Shown piece by piece: positions 27,306 through 34,885 of a DNA stretch of 64,000 nucleotides. Every line of letters begins with the position of its first letter. Position 1 is the first letter of the stretch. The position numbers were made by a program, and so were the translations under genes. The stretch comes from an uncultured Sphingomonadaceae bacterium (GTDB lineage Bacteria > Pseudomonadota > Alphaproteobacteria > Sphingomonadales > Sphingomonadaceae): assembly GCA_937995515.1 (NCBI GenBank), contig CALKJZ010000017.1, forward strand, positions 1 to 64,000. Reading direction: 5' to 3'. Under the pieces are notes generated by a model, which made no database searches, had not been told where the DNA came from, and saw nothing but the letters and a program-made list of their open reading frames with translations.

Positions 27306-29111
27306 ATGTTCGCCGAGCTTGCGGCCTTTCTTTCGCGCTTTGCGGACGTGATCGGGCTCCTTGTGCTTCTTGGCACGTTCACGGCCTTTGCCGCCGAGCG
27401 CTTTCCGCCTGCAGTCGTCGCGCTGGGCGGGCTTCTCGCGCTGGGGCTGACCGGGCTGTTGCGCACGGAAGATCTCCTGGGCGGGATTGCAAACCCCGCC
27501 CCGGTGACCATTGCGGCGCTGTTCGTGCTTTCGGGCGCGCTGGTGCGAACGGGCGTCATCGAGGCGGTGACGGCGCGCATCATGCGCGTGGCCAAGGCCT
27601 CGCCGCGGCTCGCGCTCGGCGAGCTGTTTGCCGGCGCGGCGGCGGGCTCCGCCTTCCTCAACAACACGCCGATCGTGATCCTCGGCATCCCGATCCTGCA
27701 GAAGCTGGCCCGCGCGCTCGATGTTGCGCCCACCAAGCTGCTAATCCCGCTCAGCTACACGGCGATCCTCGGCGGCACGCTCACGCTGGTCGGCACATCG
27801 ACCAACCTGATCGTCGACGGGGTCGCGCGCGACCGCGGCGAGGCGCCGTTCGGAATCTTCGAGATCACGGGCGTCGGGCTCGTGGCGCTCGCCGCCGGCC
27901 TTTCCACCCTCTTGTTCCTCGGCCCGCGCCTGCTGCCCGACCGGCGCAGCATGGGCCCGGCAGAGCCGGACGAGATCAGCTTCTTCACCGAGCTCGAGGT
28001 GCTGCCGCGCGGCGGGCTCGAGGGCCGCCAGCTTGGCGACACGCCGTGGCTGCGCCAGCCCGGACTGCGGCTCGTTGGCGTGCGGCGCAGCGGCCAGATC
28101 GAGCGCGGCGAGCTCGACGCCTGGGTGGCGGATGCGGGCGACCGGCTGCTGGTGGTGGGCTCGAGCCACGAGCTCGCCGGCCTTGTCACCCGCCGCGAGG
28201 TGCGGGTCGGGATCGCCGGGCCGGGCTTTCGCGATTCGGACATCCCGGCCGACCACGAGATCGAATCGCAGCTCGTCGAGGTGATGGTCGGCCCCTCGCA
28301 CCCGTCGCTCGGGCGGCCGCTCATCGAGATCCCGTTCCTCAACAAGCTGCCGGTGAAGCTGGTGGGGATGGCCCGCTTCAACCATGTGCCCGGCCCGACG
28401 CTTGCCGATGTCCGCATCCGCGCGGGCGACCGGATGCTGGTGCTGGCCGACCGGGAGAGCCGGCAGGACATGGCGGCCAACCCGAACCTTGTCGGGCTGC
28501 AGCAGACCAGCGCGCGCCGGTTCCGCCGCCACCGGGCACGCTGGGCGGTGCTCGCCATGGCGCTCACCATCGCCCTGCCGGCGCTGGGCGTGGCCGACAT
28601 CGCCATCGCCGCAACGCTTGCGGTGGGCTTCGTGCTGCTGACCCGCTGCCTCGAGGCCGACGAGGCGTGGAGCATGCTCGATGCCAATGTGCTGGTGCTG
28701 ATCGTCGCCATGCTCGCCTTTGCAAGCGCACTTTCGCGTGCGGGCTCGATCGATCTCATCATCTCGTGGATCGCCCCGCTGATGCACGGGCAGACGGTCT
28801 TCGTGGTGGTGCTGCTGCTCTACTTCACCACCTCGATCCTGACCGAGCTGGTCACCAACAACGGTGTGGCCGCAGTGATGGTGCCGATCGCGCTCGGCCT
28901 TGCAGCAGCGCTCGGGGTCGATGCCCGGCCGCTCCTGGTTGCGCTGATGTTCGGCGCCTCGGCGAGCTTTGCCACCCCGATCGGCTACCAGACCAACACC
29001 ATGGTCTATTCCGCCGGCGCCTATCGCTTTGCCGATTTCCTGAAGATCGGCGTGCCGATGAACATCATCGTGGGCCTGGCCACCTGCCTTGCCATTGCCC
29101 TCGTGTTCTGA
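27306..29111 (+). CDS. SLC13-family transporter with internal TrkA-C (RCK-C) domains
   Basis: Inner-membrane anion permease of 601 residues. The membrane halves are residues about 1-215 and 400-601, each with the family motif: SAFLNNTPIVILGIP with TLVGTSTNLIVDGVAR in the first, TELVTNNGVAAVMVPIAL with ATPIGYQTNTMVY in the second. Between them, about 220-395, are two soluble TrkA-C-like domains (LRQPGLRLVGVRRSGQI; LNKLPVKLVGMARFNHV), expected to bind a small ligand and gate transport. Architecture matches putative sulfate/anion permeases. It sits directly behind DUF4239. A 13-bp repeat array begins at its last codons. Confidence 0.9.
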   Translation: MFAELAAFLSRFADVIGLLVLLGTFTAFAAERFPPAVVALGGLLALGLTGLLRTEDLLGGIANPAPVTIAALFVLSGALVRTGVIEAVTARIMRVAKASPRLALGELFAGAAAGSAFLNNTPIVILGIPILQKLARALDVAPTKLLIPLSYTAILGGTLTLVGTSTNLIVDGVARDRGEAPFGIFEITGVGLVALAAGLSTLLFLGPRLLPDRRSMGPAEPDEISFFTELEVLPRGGLEGRQLGDTPWLRQPGLRLVGVRRSGQIERGELDAWVADAGDRLLVVGSSHELAGLVTRREVRVGIAGPGFRDSDIPADHEIESQLVEVMVGPSHPSLGRPLIEIPFLNKLPVKLVGMARFNHVPGPTLADVRIRAGDRMLVLADRESRQDMAANPNLVGLQQTSARRFRRHRARWAVLAMALTIALPALGVADIAIAATLAVGFVLLTRCLEADEAWSMLDANVLVLIVAMLAFASALSRAGSIDLIISWIAPLMHGQTVFVVVLLLYFTTSILTELVTNNGVAAVMVPIALGLAAALGVDARPLLVALMFGASASFATPIGYQTNTMVYSAGAYRFADFLKIGVPMNIIVGLATCLAIALVF

Positions 29112-29169
29112 TCCTCTGTTCTAACGCTCTGTTCTGATCGTCTGTTCCGGTCCCCTGTTCTGGTCCTCC
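29105..29169. repeat. 13-bp tandem repeat, 5 imperfect copies, overlapping a stop codon
   Basis: Five 13-bp units beginning GTTCTG/GTTCTA/GTTCCG (29105, 29118, 29131, 29144, 29157). The first unit supplies the last Val-Phe codons and TGA of the SLC13-type gene. The array fills nearly the whole space to the convergent baeRF gene. Confidence 0.9.
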
Positions 29170-29180
29170 GGCAGGCGCGC

Positions 29181-30299
29181 TCAGACCGGCCAGCGCAGGA
29201 TTGCGGCCAGCGGACTGCCATCGGGCAGATCCCCCCGGCGGCCGGCGCGGATGCGCGCCCCGGTGAGGAAGCTGCGGCGCAGGATCTCGTCGATCACCCC
29301 GTAGCAGTGCGCGGAGGGCGCCTGCGCAAAGTGCACATGCCCATCAGCATCGACCGTGCCGTGCACCACCACGTCGATGTCGACCGCCAGCGCCTCGACG
29401 GCGCCGAGGGTCGCGGCCCGTGCCGCAGTGGCGATGTCGGTGGTGGCGCGCCCGGCGCCGAACCGCTCGTCGAAGCGGCGCCGCCAGGCCTCGGCCTTGG
29501 CGGCATGGATCTCGTCGAGCAGCTCGCGGGCGCGGGCGACGAGCGCCTCGTCGGTCATGCCCTCGGGCGTGTGCGGAATGTTGCGCGGCGCAAGGTGCGG
29601 ATAGCTGTTGACCGCCCGGTAGATGCTGCCGAGGTGCACGTCGGCTGCAACGATGAGCGGAATGTCGTGCCCGGCGAGCACCGGCCGGATGGCCCGGTCG
29701 ATCGCGTGGGCATATTGCTGCTGGCGCTTGCGCTCGCCCTCGCCGCCGGTGAAGCGGCCGGCCGGCGAGCGGTCGTGGATCGCAGCCTTGTTGGCGTGGT
29801 CGGCAGCCGAGGCCGGCATGCCCGGCACCTCCACCTCGGTCGTGGGAAGGCCCGGCGCGATTTCGAGGAGCCGCACGCGCTCTTCGGCCAGCGCGAGGAG
29901 CCAGGCGGCATTGGGGAAGGTGGTGGTGCGGGCGAGCGGCTTCACGTGGAACCGGTCGGAGACGACCATGATCTCGGTGAAGTGGTTGGGCACGCGGAAG
30001 GTGAAGAGGGTCTCGGGTGTTGCGAAGATCGCAAGGCTGCGCGCCTGGAAGCGCCAGAAGAGGAGATCGTCCACGAGGTTGCCGAGCATCGCCTCGAGCG
30101 GCGCCAGGTCGCGCCCGGTCGCGCCGCCTTCCGAAAGCTGGGCAAGGGCGGCTTTCGCCAGGTTCTTGAGCCGGATCGGGTCACCCGAGACTTCCCCCGA
30201 GACGGGGGTCGTCGGCATGAAGATCGAAACCGAATGGGGGTGCGAGGCCTCGATGAGGGTGCGCAGGTCGTCCTGCGTGGGAATGTCGACGTAGAGCAT
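29181..30299 (-). CDS. baeRF7-like protein (bacterial archaeo-eukaryotic release factor family)
   Basis: 372-residue soluble protein. Recognised from the opening MLYVDIPTQDDLRTLIEAS, SIFMPTTPVSGE, DDLLFWRFQARSLAIFATPE and VVSDRFHVKPLARTTTFP blocks typical of this family, plus PLIVAADVHLGSIYRAVNSY. Relatives include eRF1/Vms1-like domains acting on peptidyl-tRNA at the ribosome; bacterial members have been suggested to act in stress or conflict, but none of that is shown here. The catalytic residues could not be placed. It has its own promoter region after the peptidase gene (107-bp gap). Confidence 0.75.
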   Translation of the reverse strand: MLYVDIPTQDDLRTLIEASHPHSVSIFMPTTPVSGEVSGDPIRLKNLAKAALAQLSEGGATGRDLAPLEAMLGNLVDDLLFWRFQARSLAIFATPETLFTFRVPNHFTEIMVVSDRFHVKPLARTTTFPNAAWLLALAEERVRLLEIAPGLPTTEVEVPGMPASAADHANKAAIHDRSPAGRFTGGEGERKRQQQYAHAIDRAIRPVLAGHDIPLIVAADVHLGSIYRAVNSYPHLAPRNIPHTPEGMTDEALVARARELLDEIHAAKAEAWRRRFDERFGAGRATTDIATAARAATLGAVEALAVDIDVVVHGTVDADGHVHFAQAPSAHCYGVIDEILRRSFLTGARIRAGRRGDLPDGSPLAAILRWPV

Positions 30300-30406
30300 G
30301 GAACTTGTCTCGGGCAAGGGGCGCAAAGGCCGGGGGAAGGCGGGGGGCGCCAGGGCCTCCGGGGGGGGCCTAGAGGGATGCCGGGCGCGTGGCAATGGCG
30401 GGCCCC

Positions 30407-32653
30407 TCAGGGCCGAGGGCCGGGCGCGGGAACGGGCGCTGCCAGCACGTGCCGCGCGAGGAAGTCGGCAATCTGCCTCCACATGTGGGTCTGCAGCACC
30501 GCGCCGGCGATGCGGTGGGTCTGGCCCGGATAGACCATCGTCTCGAACGGCCGGCCCGCCTGCTGCAGCGCAGCCATCATCCTCGCCGAATGGTCGAACA
30601 CCACATTGTCGTCGGCAAGGCCATGGAGGAGCAGCAGCGGCCGCGCGAGCCGGCCGGCCTCGCGGGTCACGTCGGCGGCCTCGTAGGGCGCGGGATTGGC
30701 CGCCGGATTGCCGAGGTAGCGCTCGGTGTAGTGGGTGTCGTAGAGAGTCCAGTCGGTCACCGGGGCGCCTGCGATCCCGGCCCGGAACGCCTGCGGATGC
30801 CTCGTCATCAGGCGCAGCACCATGTAGCCGCCGTAGGACCAGCCATAGGCGGCAACCCGTTCCGGATCGACGAAGGGCTGCGCCTTCAGCCATTCGAGCG
30901 CCCGCATCTGGTCTTCCACCTCGATCGTGCCGACCTTGAGGTGCAGCGGCTCCTCGAACGCGCGGCCGCGGCTGGCGCCCGACGTGCCGCGGTTGTCGAG
31001 CAGGAACACCACCCACCCCGCGCGCGCGAGGTGCTGGTGCAGCAGGCTGCCCCACGCGCGGCGGACCCGCTGCACGCCCGGCCCGCCATAGACCTCGAAG
31101 AACACCGGCCTGCGCTCGCCCGGCGCGAGGCCTGGCGGCACCAGCATCGTCCAGTGCATGGCCTGCCCGTCGGCGGCGGCCAGCGTGCCGAAGCGGGGCG
31201 CAATGAAGGCACCCGCGTGGCTCGCCCACGGCGTGTCCTCCACCCGGTTCTCGGCGATCCACCGGCGCATGCCGGTTTCTGGCTCGAGCAGCAACACCTG
31301 CGGCGGCTGGCCGGGCGCCGAGCGGGTCACGATCGCCTGCCGGCCCTTGCCGTCGGCGGCTGCCTCGACCCAGAAACCCGGGTCGGCAAGGCGGACGAGC
31401 GGGGCCGACCCGTCGAGCGGCGCGCGATAGAGGCCCTTCTCGAGCGGCGTGTCGGCAAAGGCCGTGAACAGCAGCGTGCCCGCCGCCTCGTCCACGCCGA
31501 TGAGCGAATCGACCGGCCAGTCGCCGCGGGTGAGCTGGCGGCGGCCTGCGCCATCCCACAGGAAGATGTGGCGGAACCCCGTCTCCTCGGACGAGAAGAG
31601 GAAGCGGCGGCCATCGGCAAGCGGCACGAGATCGTCGTGGAGGTTGACGAAGGTGCCTGCGGTCTCGGAAAACAGGAGCCGCGACCGCCCGGTTCTGGCA
31701 TCGACCGCGAGATAGTCGATCCGGCTCTGGTTGCGCGGCTGGCGCTGGACGATGAGCGTCTCCGGGGCCAGCCAGTCCACCCGGGCGAGGTAGATGTCCG
31801 GATCGGGGCCGAGGTCGGCCCGCACCGGCCGCCCGCGACCCGAGACGGGAAAGATGTGGAGCGAGACCCGGGCGTTTGCCGTTCCGGCGAAGGGGTAGCG
31901 CTGCTCGGTCACCCGCGTGCCGTCGGAGCCGATGGTCGCGCGCACGGCCAGGCGAACCTCCGATTCGTCGACCCGGGCCACCGCGATCCGCCGGTCGTCG
32001 GGCGCCCACCAGCTGCCCGTGGTGCGCTTCATCTCCTCCTCGGCCACGAACTCGGGCAGGCCCCACGAAATGGCGCCGCCGCCGTCGGGTGTCAGCCGCC
32101 GCTCGCGACCCGTTGCAAGGTCGAACAGGAACAGATTGGCCCCGCGCACCCACGAGGCATGGGTGCCCCGCGGCGAGAGCTTGGCATCGACCTCGCTGTC
32201 GTCGCTCTGCGTGAGCCGGCGCGGCGGGCCATCGAGCGGCGCCAGCCACACGTCGCCGTCGAGCGGGACAAGCAGGCTCTGGCCATCGGGCGCCCAGCGA
32301 TATTCGGTGATGCCGCGCGTGCCCGCGAGCCGCGCGCGCTCGCGCCGGGCGAGCTCGGCCTCGGAAAGCGCCGCCGTGCCCCCGGAGAGGGCGAGGCTGT
32401 CGACCGCCATGCGCGCCTCGCCCCCGCCCGCCGGCTGCAGCCACAGGTCGAAGCGCAGCTGGTCGTCGGCCCGGGGCTTCAGATAGGCAACAAAGGCGCC
32501 ATCGGGCGAGAGGGTGAGCGCGCGCGGCACCTGGCCGGCGAGCGGCGGGTCGGCAAACACCCGCTCCAGCGGCAGCGGCGCGGTGCCGATCCCGCCCGCC
32601 AGCGCGCCCCCTGCCACCAGCCCCGCCATCGCTGCCACCAGCACTTGTTTCAT
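30407..32653 (-). CDS. Dipeptidyl-peptidase IV, family S9
   Basis: Exported serine peptidase releasing X-Pro or X-Ala dipeptides from N-termini. 748 residues: signal peptide (MKQVLVAAMAGLVAGGALAG), an eight-bladed propeller with repeated LSPDG/WAPDG-type strands to about residue 480, then an alpha/beta hydrolase domain. The triad is visible near Ser606 (GWSYGGYM), Asp681 (GLADDNVVF) and His713 (PGQTHRI). VEYGGPG-like FFEVYGGPGVQRV is also typical. The ATG at 32653 follows AGGAGG at good spacing; a longer frame lacks a signal peptide. It starts only 29 bp from the divergent SRAP gene. Confidence 0.93.
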   Translation of the reverse strand: MKQVLVAAMAGLVAGGALAGGIGTAPLPLERVFADPPLAGQVPRALTLSPDGAFVAYLKPRADDQLRFDLWLQPAGGGEARMAVDSLALSGGTAALSEAELARRERARLAGTRGITEYRWAPDGQSLLVPLDGDVWLAPLDGPPRRLTQSDDSEVDAKLSPRGTHASWVRGANLFLFDLATGRERRLTPDGGGAISWGLPEFVAEEEMKRTTGSWWAPDDRRIAVARVDESEVRLAVRATIGSDGTRVTEQRYPFAGTANARVSLHIFPVSGRGRPVRADLGPDPDIYLARVDWLAPETLIVQRQPRNQSRIDYLAVDARTGRSRLLFSETAGTFVNLHDDLVPLADGRRFLFSSEETGFRHIFLWDGAGRRQLTRGDWPVDSLIGVDEAAGTLLFTAFADTPLEKGLYRAPLDGSAPLVRLADPGFWVEAAADGKGRQAIVTRSAPGQPPQVLLLEPETGMRRWIAENRVEDTPWASHAGAFIAPRFGTLAAADGQAMHWTMLVPPGLAPGERRPVFFEVYGGPGVQRVRRAWGSLLHQHLARAGWVVFLLDNRGTSGASRGRAFEEPLHLKVGTIEVEDQMRALEWLKAQPFVDPERVAAYGWSYGGYMVLRLMTRHPQAFRAGIAGAPVTDWTLYDTHYTERYLGNPAANPAPYEAADVTREAGRLARPLLLLHGLADDNVVFDHSARMMAALQQAGRPFETMVYPGQTHRIAGAVLQTHMWRQIADFLARHVLAAPVPAPGPRP

Positions 32654-32682
32654 GGGATGCCTCCTGCCAACCGGCAGGCGCC

Positions 32683-33276
32683 ATGTGCAACCTTTATCGG
32701 CTGGGCGGGGGCGTGGCGGCAATCCGCGCGCTCTTCCGGGCCGCGGGCGGCCCGGATCCGCCGCTCTCCGGGGATGCGCGCCTGTTCCCCCAAAGCCTCG
32801 CGCCGGTGGTGGCGGAGCGCGCGGGCGGGCGCGTGCTGGCCGCCATGCGATGGGGCATGCCGGGCCCGCCCGCGGCCGGCAGGCGCCCGGTGACCAACGT
32901 GCGCAACCTCGAAAGCCCCTTTTGGCGGCCCTTGCTGGGCAAGGCGCACCGGGTGCTGGTGCCGGCCTCGGCCTTCTGCGAGTGGAGCGCGGCGCCCGAC
33001 CCGGCGACCGGGCGCAAGCGCGAGCACTGGTTCGCACTGTGCGACGCGCCGCTGTTCGCCTTTGCCGGGCTGTTCCGCCCCGGCCCGCCCGGCGAGCCGC
33101 CGCGCTTTGCCATCCTCACCTGCCCGCCCAACGCGCTGGTGGCCGCCGTGCACCCGAAGGCGATGCCGGTGATCCTCGAGGGTGCCGCCGCCGAGTCCTG
33201 GCTTGCCGGCACCGATGCCCGGGCCTTCCAGCAGCCATTCCCGGCAGCGCGGATGCTGGAGCTGACAGCCGGCTGA
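32683..33276 (+). CDS. SRAP (SOS response-associated peptidase) protein, YedK/HMCES family
   Basis: Protects abasic sites in single-stranded DNA by forming a thiazolidine crosslink through Cys2. 197 residues. The essential MC start is present (MCNLYRL), with Asn72 (TNVRNLE), Glu100 (SAFCEWSA) and His157 (AAVHPKAMPVIL), the known active-site set. FAGLFRP and AILTCPPN fill the fold. No SOS neighbour (such as imuB or dnaE2) is beside it. Its start codon lies 29 bp from that of the divergent peptidase, leaving little room for a separate promoter. Confidence 0.94.
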   Translation: MCNLYRLGGGVAAIRALFRAAGGPDPPLSGDARLFPQSLAPVVAERAGGRVLAAMRWGMPGPPAAGRRPVTNVRNLESPFWRPLLGKAHRVLVPASAFCEWSAAPDPATGRKREHWFALCDAPLFAFAGLFRPGPPGEPPRFAILTCPPNALVAAVHPKAMPVILEGAAAESWLAGTDARAFQQPFPAARMLELTAG

Positions 33277-33376
33277 GCCCCCCGGCCGCCGCAAGGCTGG
33301 ATTTTGTGTCATATTTCTGTTATGCCCGCGCGTCGAAGTGGTGCATGTGTCCTGCCTGCCCCTCGTGCGAGCCCCG

Positions 33377-33460
33377 GCGTCGAGGTCTCAGCGTCGAGGT
33401 CCCGGCATCGAGGGCTCGGCATCGAGGTCCCGGCATCGAGGTCCCGGCATCGAGGTCCCG
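33377..33460. repeat. 14-bp tandem array, 6 copies
   Basis: Six units of 14 bp with consensus GCATCGAGGTCCCG. The last four differ little from one another, the first two start GCGTCGAGG. Because 14 is not a multiple of 3, each reading frame rotates along the array, arguing against a coding role. Confidence 0.93.
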
Positions 33461-33532
33461 GTGCTGGAGCCACGGGTCGGCCGGTCGCCTTGGCCTGTGG
33501 CCCCATTCCTGCGCCGAAGGCGCGGACCGGGC

Positions 33533-33571
33533 GCGTGTCGGCAAGGCGTGTCGGCAAGGCGTGTCGGCAAG
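33533..33571. repeat. 13-bp tandem array, 3 perfect copies
   Basis: Three identical units GCGTGTCGGCAAG, followed by a partial GCAAG. Confidence 0.92.
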
Positions 33572-33604
33572 GCAAGGGTGCCCGGCGGAAGACGCGCCCT
33601 TGGT

Positions 33605-33632
33605 GTCGGCATGAAAGCGTCGGCATGAAAGG
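33605..33632. repeat. 14-bp tandem repeat, 2 copies
   Basis: Two units GTCGGCATGAAAGC/G. They share the GTCGGCA core with the 13-bp array 35 bp upstream, so both may descend from one seed sequence. Confidence 0.85.
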
Positions 33633-33837
33633 CGGCAAGGCAGGAGACACGGCAGCACGCTTCGGAGTCGCAACCGGGCCGCCGCCCATCCCTGCCCCGT
33701 GCCGGGCGGCTGGCCGACACAAGGCGTACCACGGGGCCCGTCCGTTTCCGGTGATCCTGACCGCCCGGCCGTGGCCGGTGCCATGGCAGGCCTCACCGAT
33801 GCCACGGGCGGCACGAGAAGGAAGGACCAGCACACAC

Positions 33838-34338
33838 ATGGCAACGACAAGGCAGGCATTCGAAGTGGGGGACAATGTGGTCTATCCCAAGCACGGGGTG
33901 GGCCGGGTGGTCGCGATCGAGGAAAGCGAGATCGCGGGCACCAAGCTGGTGATGTATGTGCTGCGGTTCGACAAGGAGAAGATGACGCTGAAGGTGCCGG
34001 TCTCCAAGGTGGAGGCGGTGGGCATGCGCAAGCTGTCCAGCGAGGCAACGCTGCGCGACGCGCTTCAGACGCTGAAGGGCAAGCCCCGGATCAAGCGGAT
34101 CATGTGGTCGCGCCGGGCGCAGGAATATGAGGCCAAGATCAACTCGGGCGACCTCGTTTCGATCGCCGAGGTGGTGCGCGACCTGCACCGCGCCGAGGAT
34201 CAGCCCGAGCAGAGCTATTCCGAGCGGCAGATCTTCGAGGCGGCGATCTCGCGCCTTGCGCGCGAGGTGGCGGCGATGAAGAACATCGACGAGCCGACTG
34301 CGCAGAAGGAAATCGAGCAGCACCTGAAGGCCGCCTGA
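33838..34338 (+). CDS. CarD-family transcription regulator
   Basis: RNA polymerase-binding protein that stabilises open promoter complexes, often at rRNA and essential promoters. 166 residues. The N-terminal RNAP-interacting Tudor-like domain spans about 6-70 (FEVGDNVVYPKHGVGRVVAIEE, MTLKVPVSKVEAVGMR), the C-terminal helical DNA-binding domain about 75-160 (WSRRAQEYEAKINSGD, YSERQIFEAAISRLAREV). The ATG at 33838 was chosen by homology to the usual start. It ends in a long palindrome that serves as a likely terminator. Confidence 0.95.
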   Translation: MATTRQAFEVGDNVVYPKHGVGRVVAIEESEIAGTKLVMYVLRFDKEKMTLKVPVSKVEAVGMRKLSSEATLRDALQTLKGKPRIKRIMWSRRAQEYEAKINSGDLVSIAEVVRDLHRAEDQPEQSYSERQIFEAAISRLAREVAAMKNIDEPTAQKEIEQHLKAA

Positions 34339-34367
34339 GCGTCCGCTCGCCGCCGCACCGTAGGGCG

Positions 34368-34395
34368 GGCGCGCGGCCGGCGCCGGCCGCGCGCC
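34368..34395. terminator. Perfect 28-bp palindrome between convergent genes
   Basis: Two 14-bp arms (GGCGCGCGGCCGGC and its exact reverse complement) with no spacer, 29 bp after carD and directly against the stop codon of the convergent DUF1489 gene. Likely a bidirectional, U-poor terminator or cruciform. Confidence 0.6.
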
Positions 34396-34806
34396 TCAGC
34401 CAAGGCCCAGTGCGAGAAGCTCGCGCAGAAGGTCGGCCGGAAGTGCGCCTGCTTCGGGGGCGAGATCGGGCGGCGCCTCGCTTTCGTCGAGGTATCGCCA
34501 GCCCTGGTGCGCGCGCCGGCGCGTGGGCACCACCGGCACCAGCGCCATGCCGAGAAAGATGGTCGCGCCCTCGCCCCCGGGCAGCGGCTCGACCTCGAGG
34601 ATCGTCTGCCGCGCGACAAAGGTGTGCGCGATGATCCAGTAGAGCGAGCCGCCAGCGAGCTCGACGGCCCGGCGCGGCGTGCGCCGGCTGGTAATCCGCC
34701 CGGCGCGCTTTCCGTCGGCGCGCACGACGGCATGCATGTCGCGCAGCCGGGCGATGTCGTCGAGGCTGCGGCAGGCGAAGGCGACCCGGCTGAGATGGAG
34801 CGGCAT
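34396..34806 (-). CDS. DUF1489 family protein
   Basis: 136-residue soluble protein of a family nearly confined to alphaproteobacteria; function unknown. Blocks visible: LHLSRVAFACRSLDDIARL, SRRTPRRAVELAGGSLYWII, RQTILEVEP and ALVPVVPTRRRAHQGWRYL, the latter the strongest family mark. The ATG at 34806 gives the usual family length. It converges on carD and is probably separate from the hydrolase upstream (79-bp gap). Confidence 0.88.
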   Translation of the reverse strand: MPLHLSRVAFACRSLDDIARLRDMHAVVRADGKRAGRITSRRTPRRAVELAGGSLYWIIAHTFVARQTILEVEPLPGGEGATIFLGMALVPVVPTRRRAHQGWRYLDESEAPPDLAPEAGALPADLLRELLALGLG

Positions 34807-34885
34807 GGCTGGGCGTTCCTTCCCTGTTGCACCGCCCGGGCGATGGAGCGCCTTGCCGCCCCGTCTGAGAGGCCGGGCCGGGGCG

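Larger units (their letters stand above)
33277..33837. other. 561-bp spacer upstream of carD, full of short tandem repeats
   Basis: Holds three tandem arrays (33377-33460, 33533-33571, 33605-33632) and no credible gene. The open frames through it simply translate the repeats (for example ASRSRHRG). The last 200 bp before carD have no repeats and probably contain its promoter and leader. Confidence 0.7.

Noticed and set aside
33377-33632. Possible CRISPR array
   Set aside because: Units are contiguous 13-14 bp with no unique spacers, and no cas genes are present.
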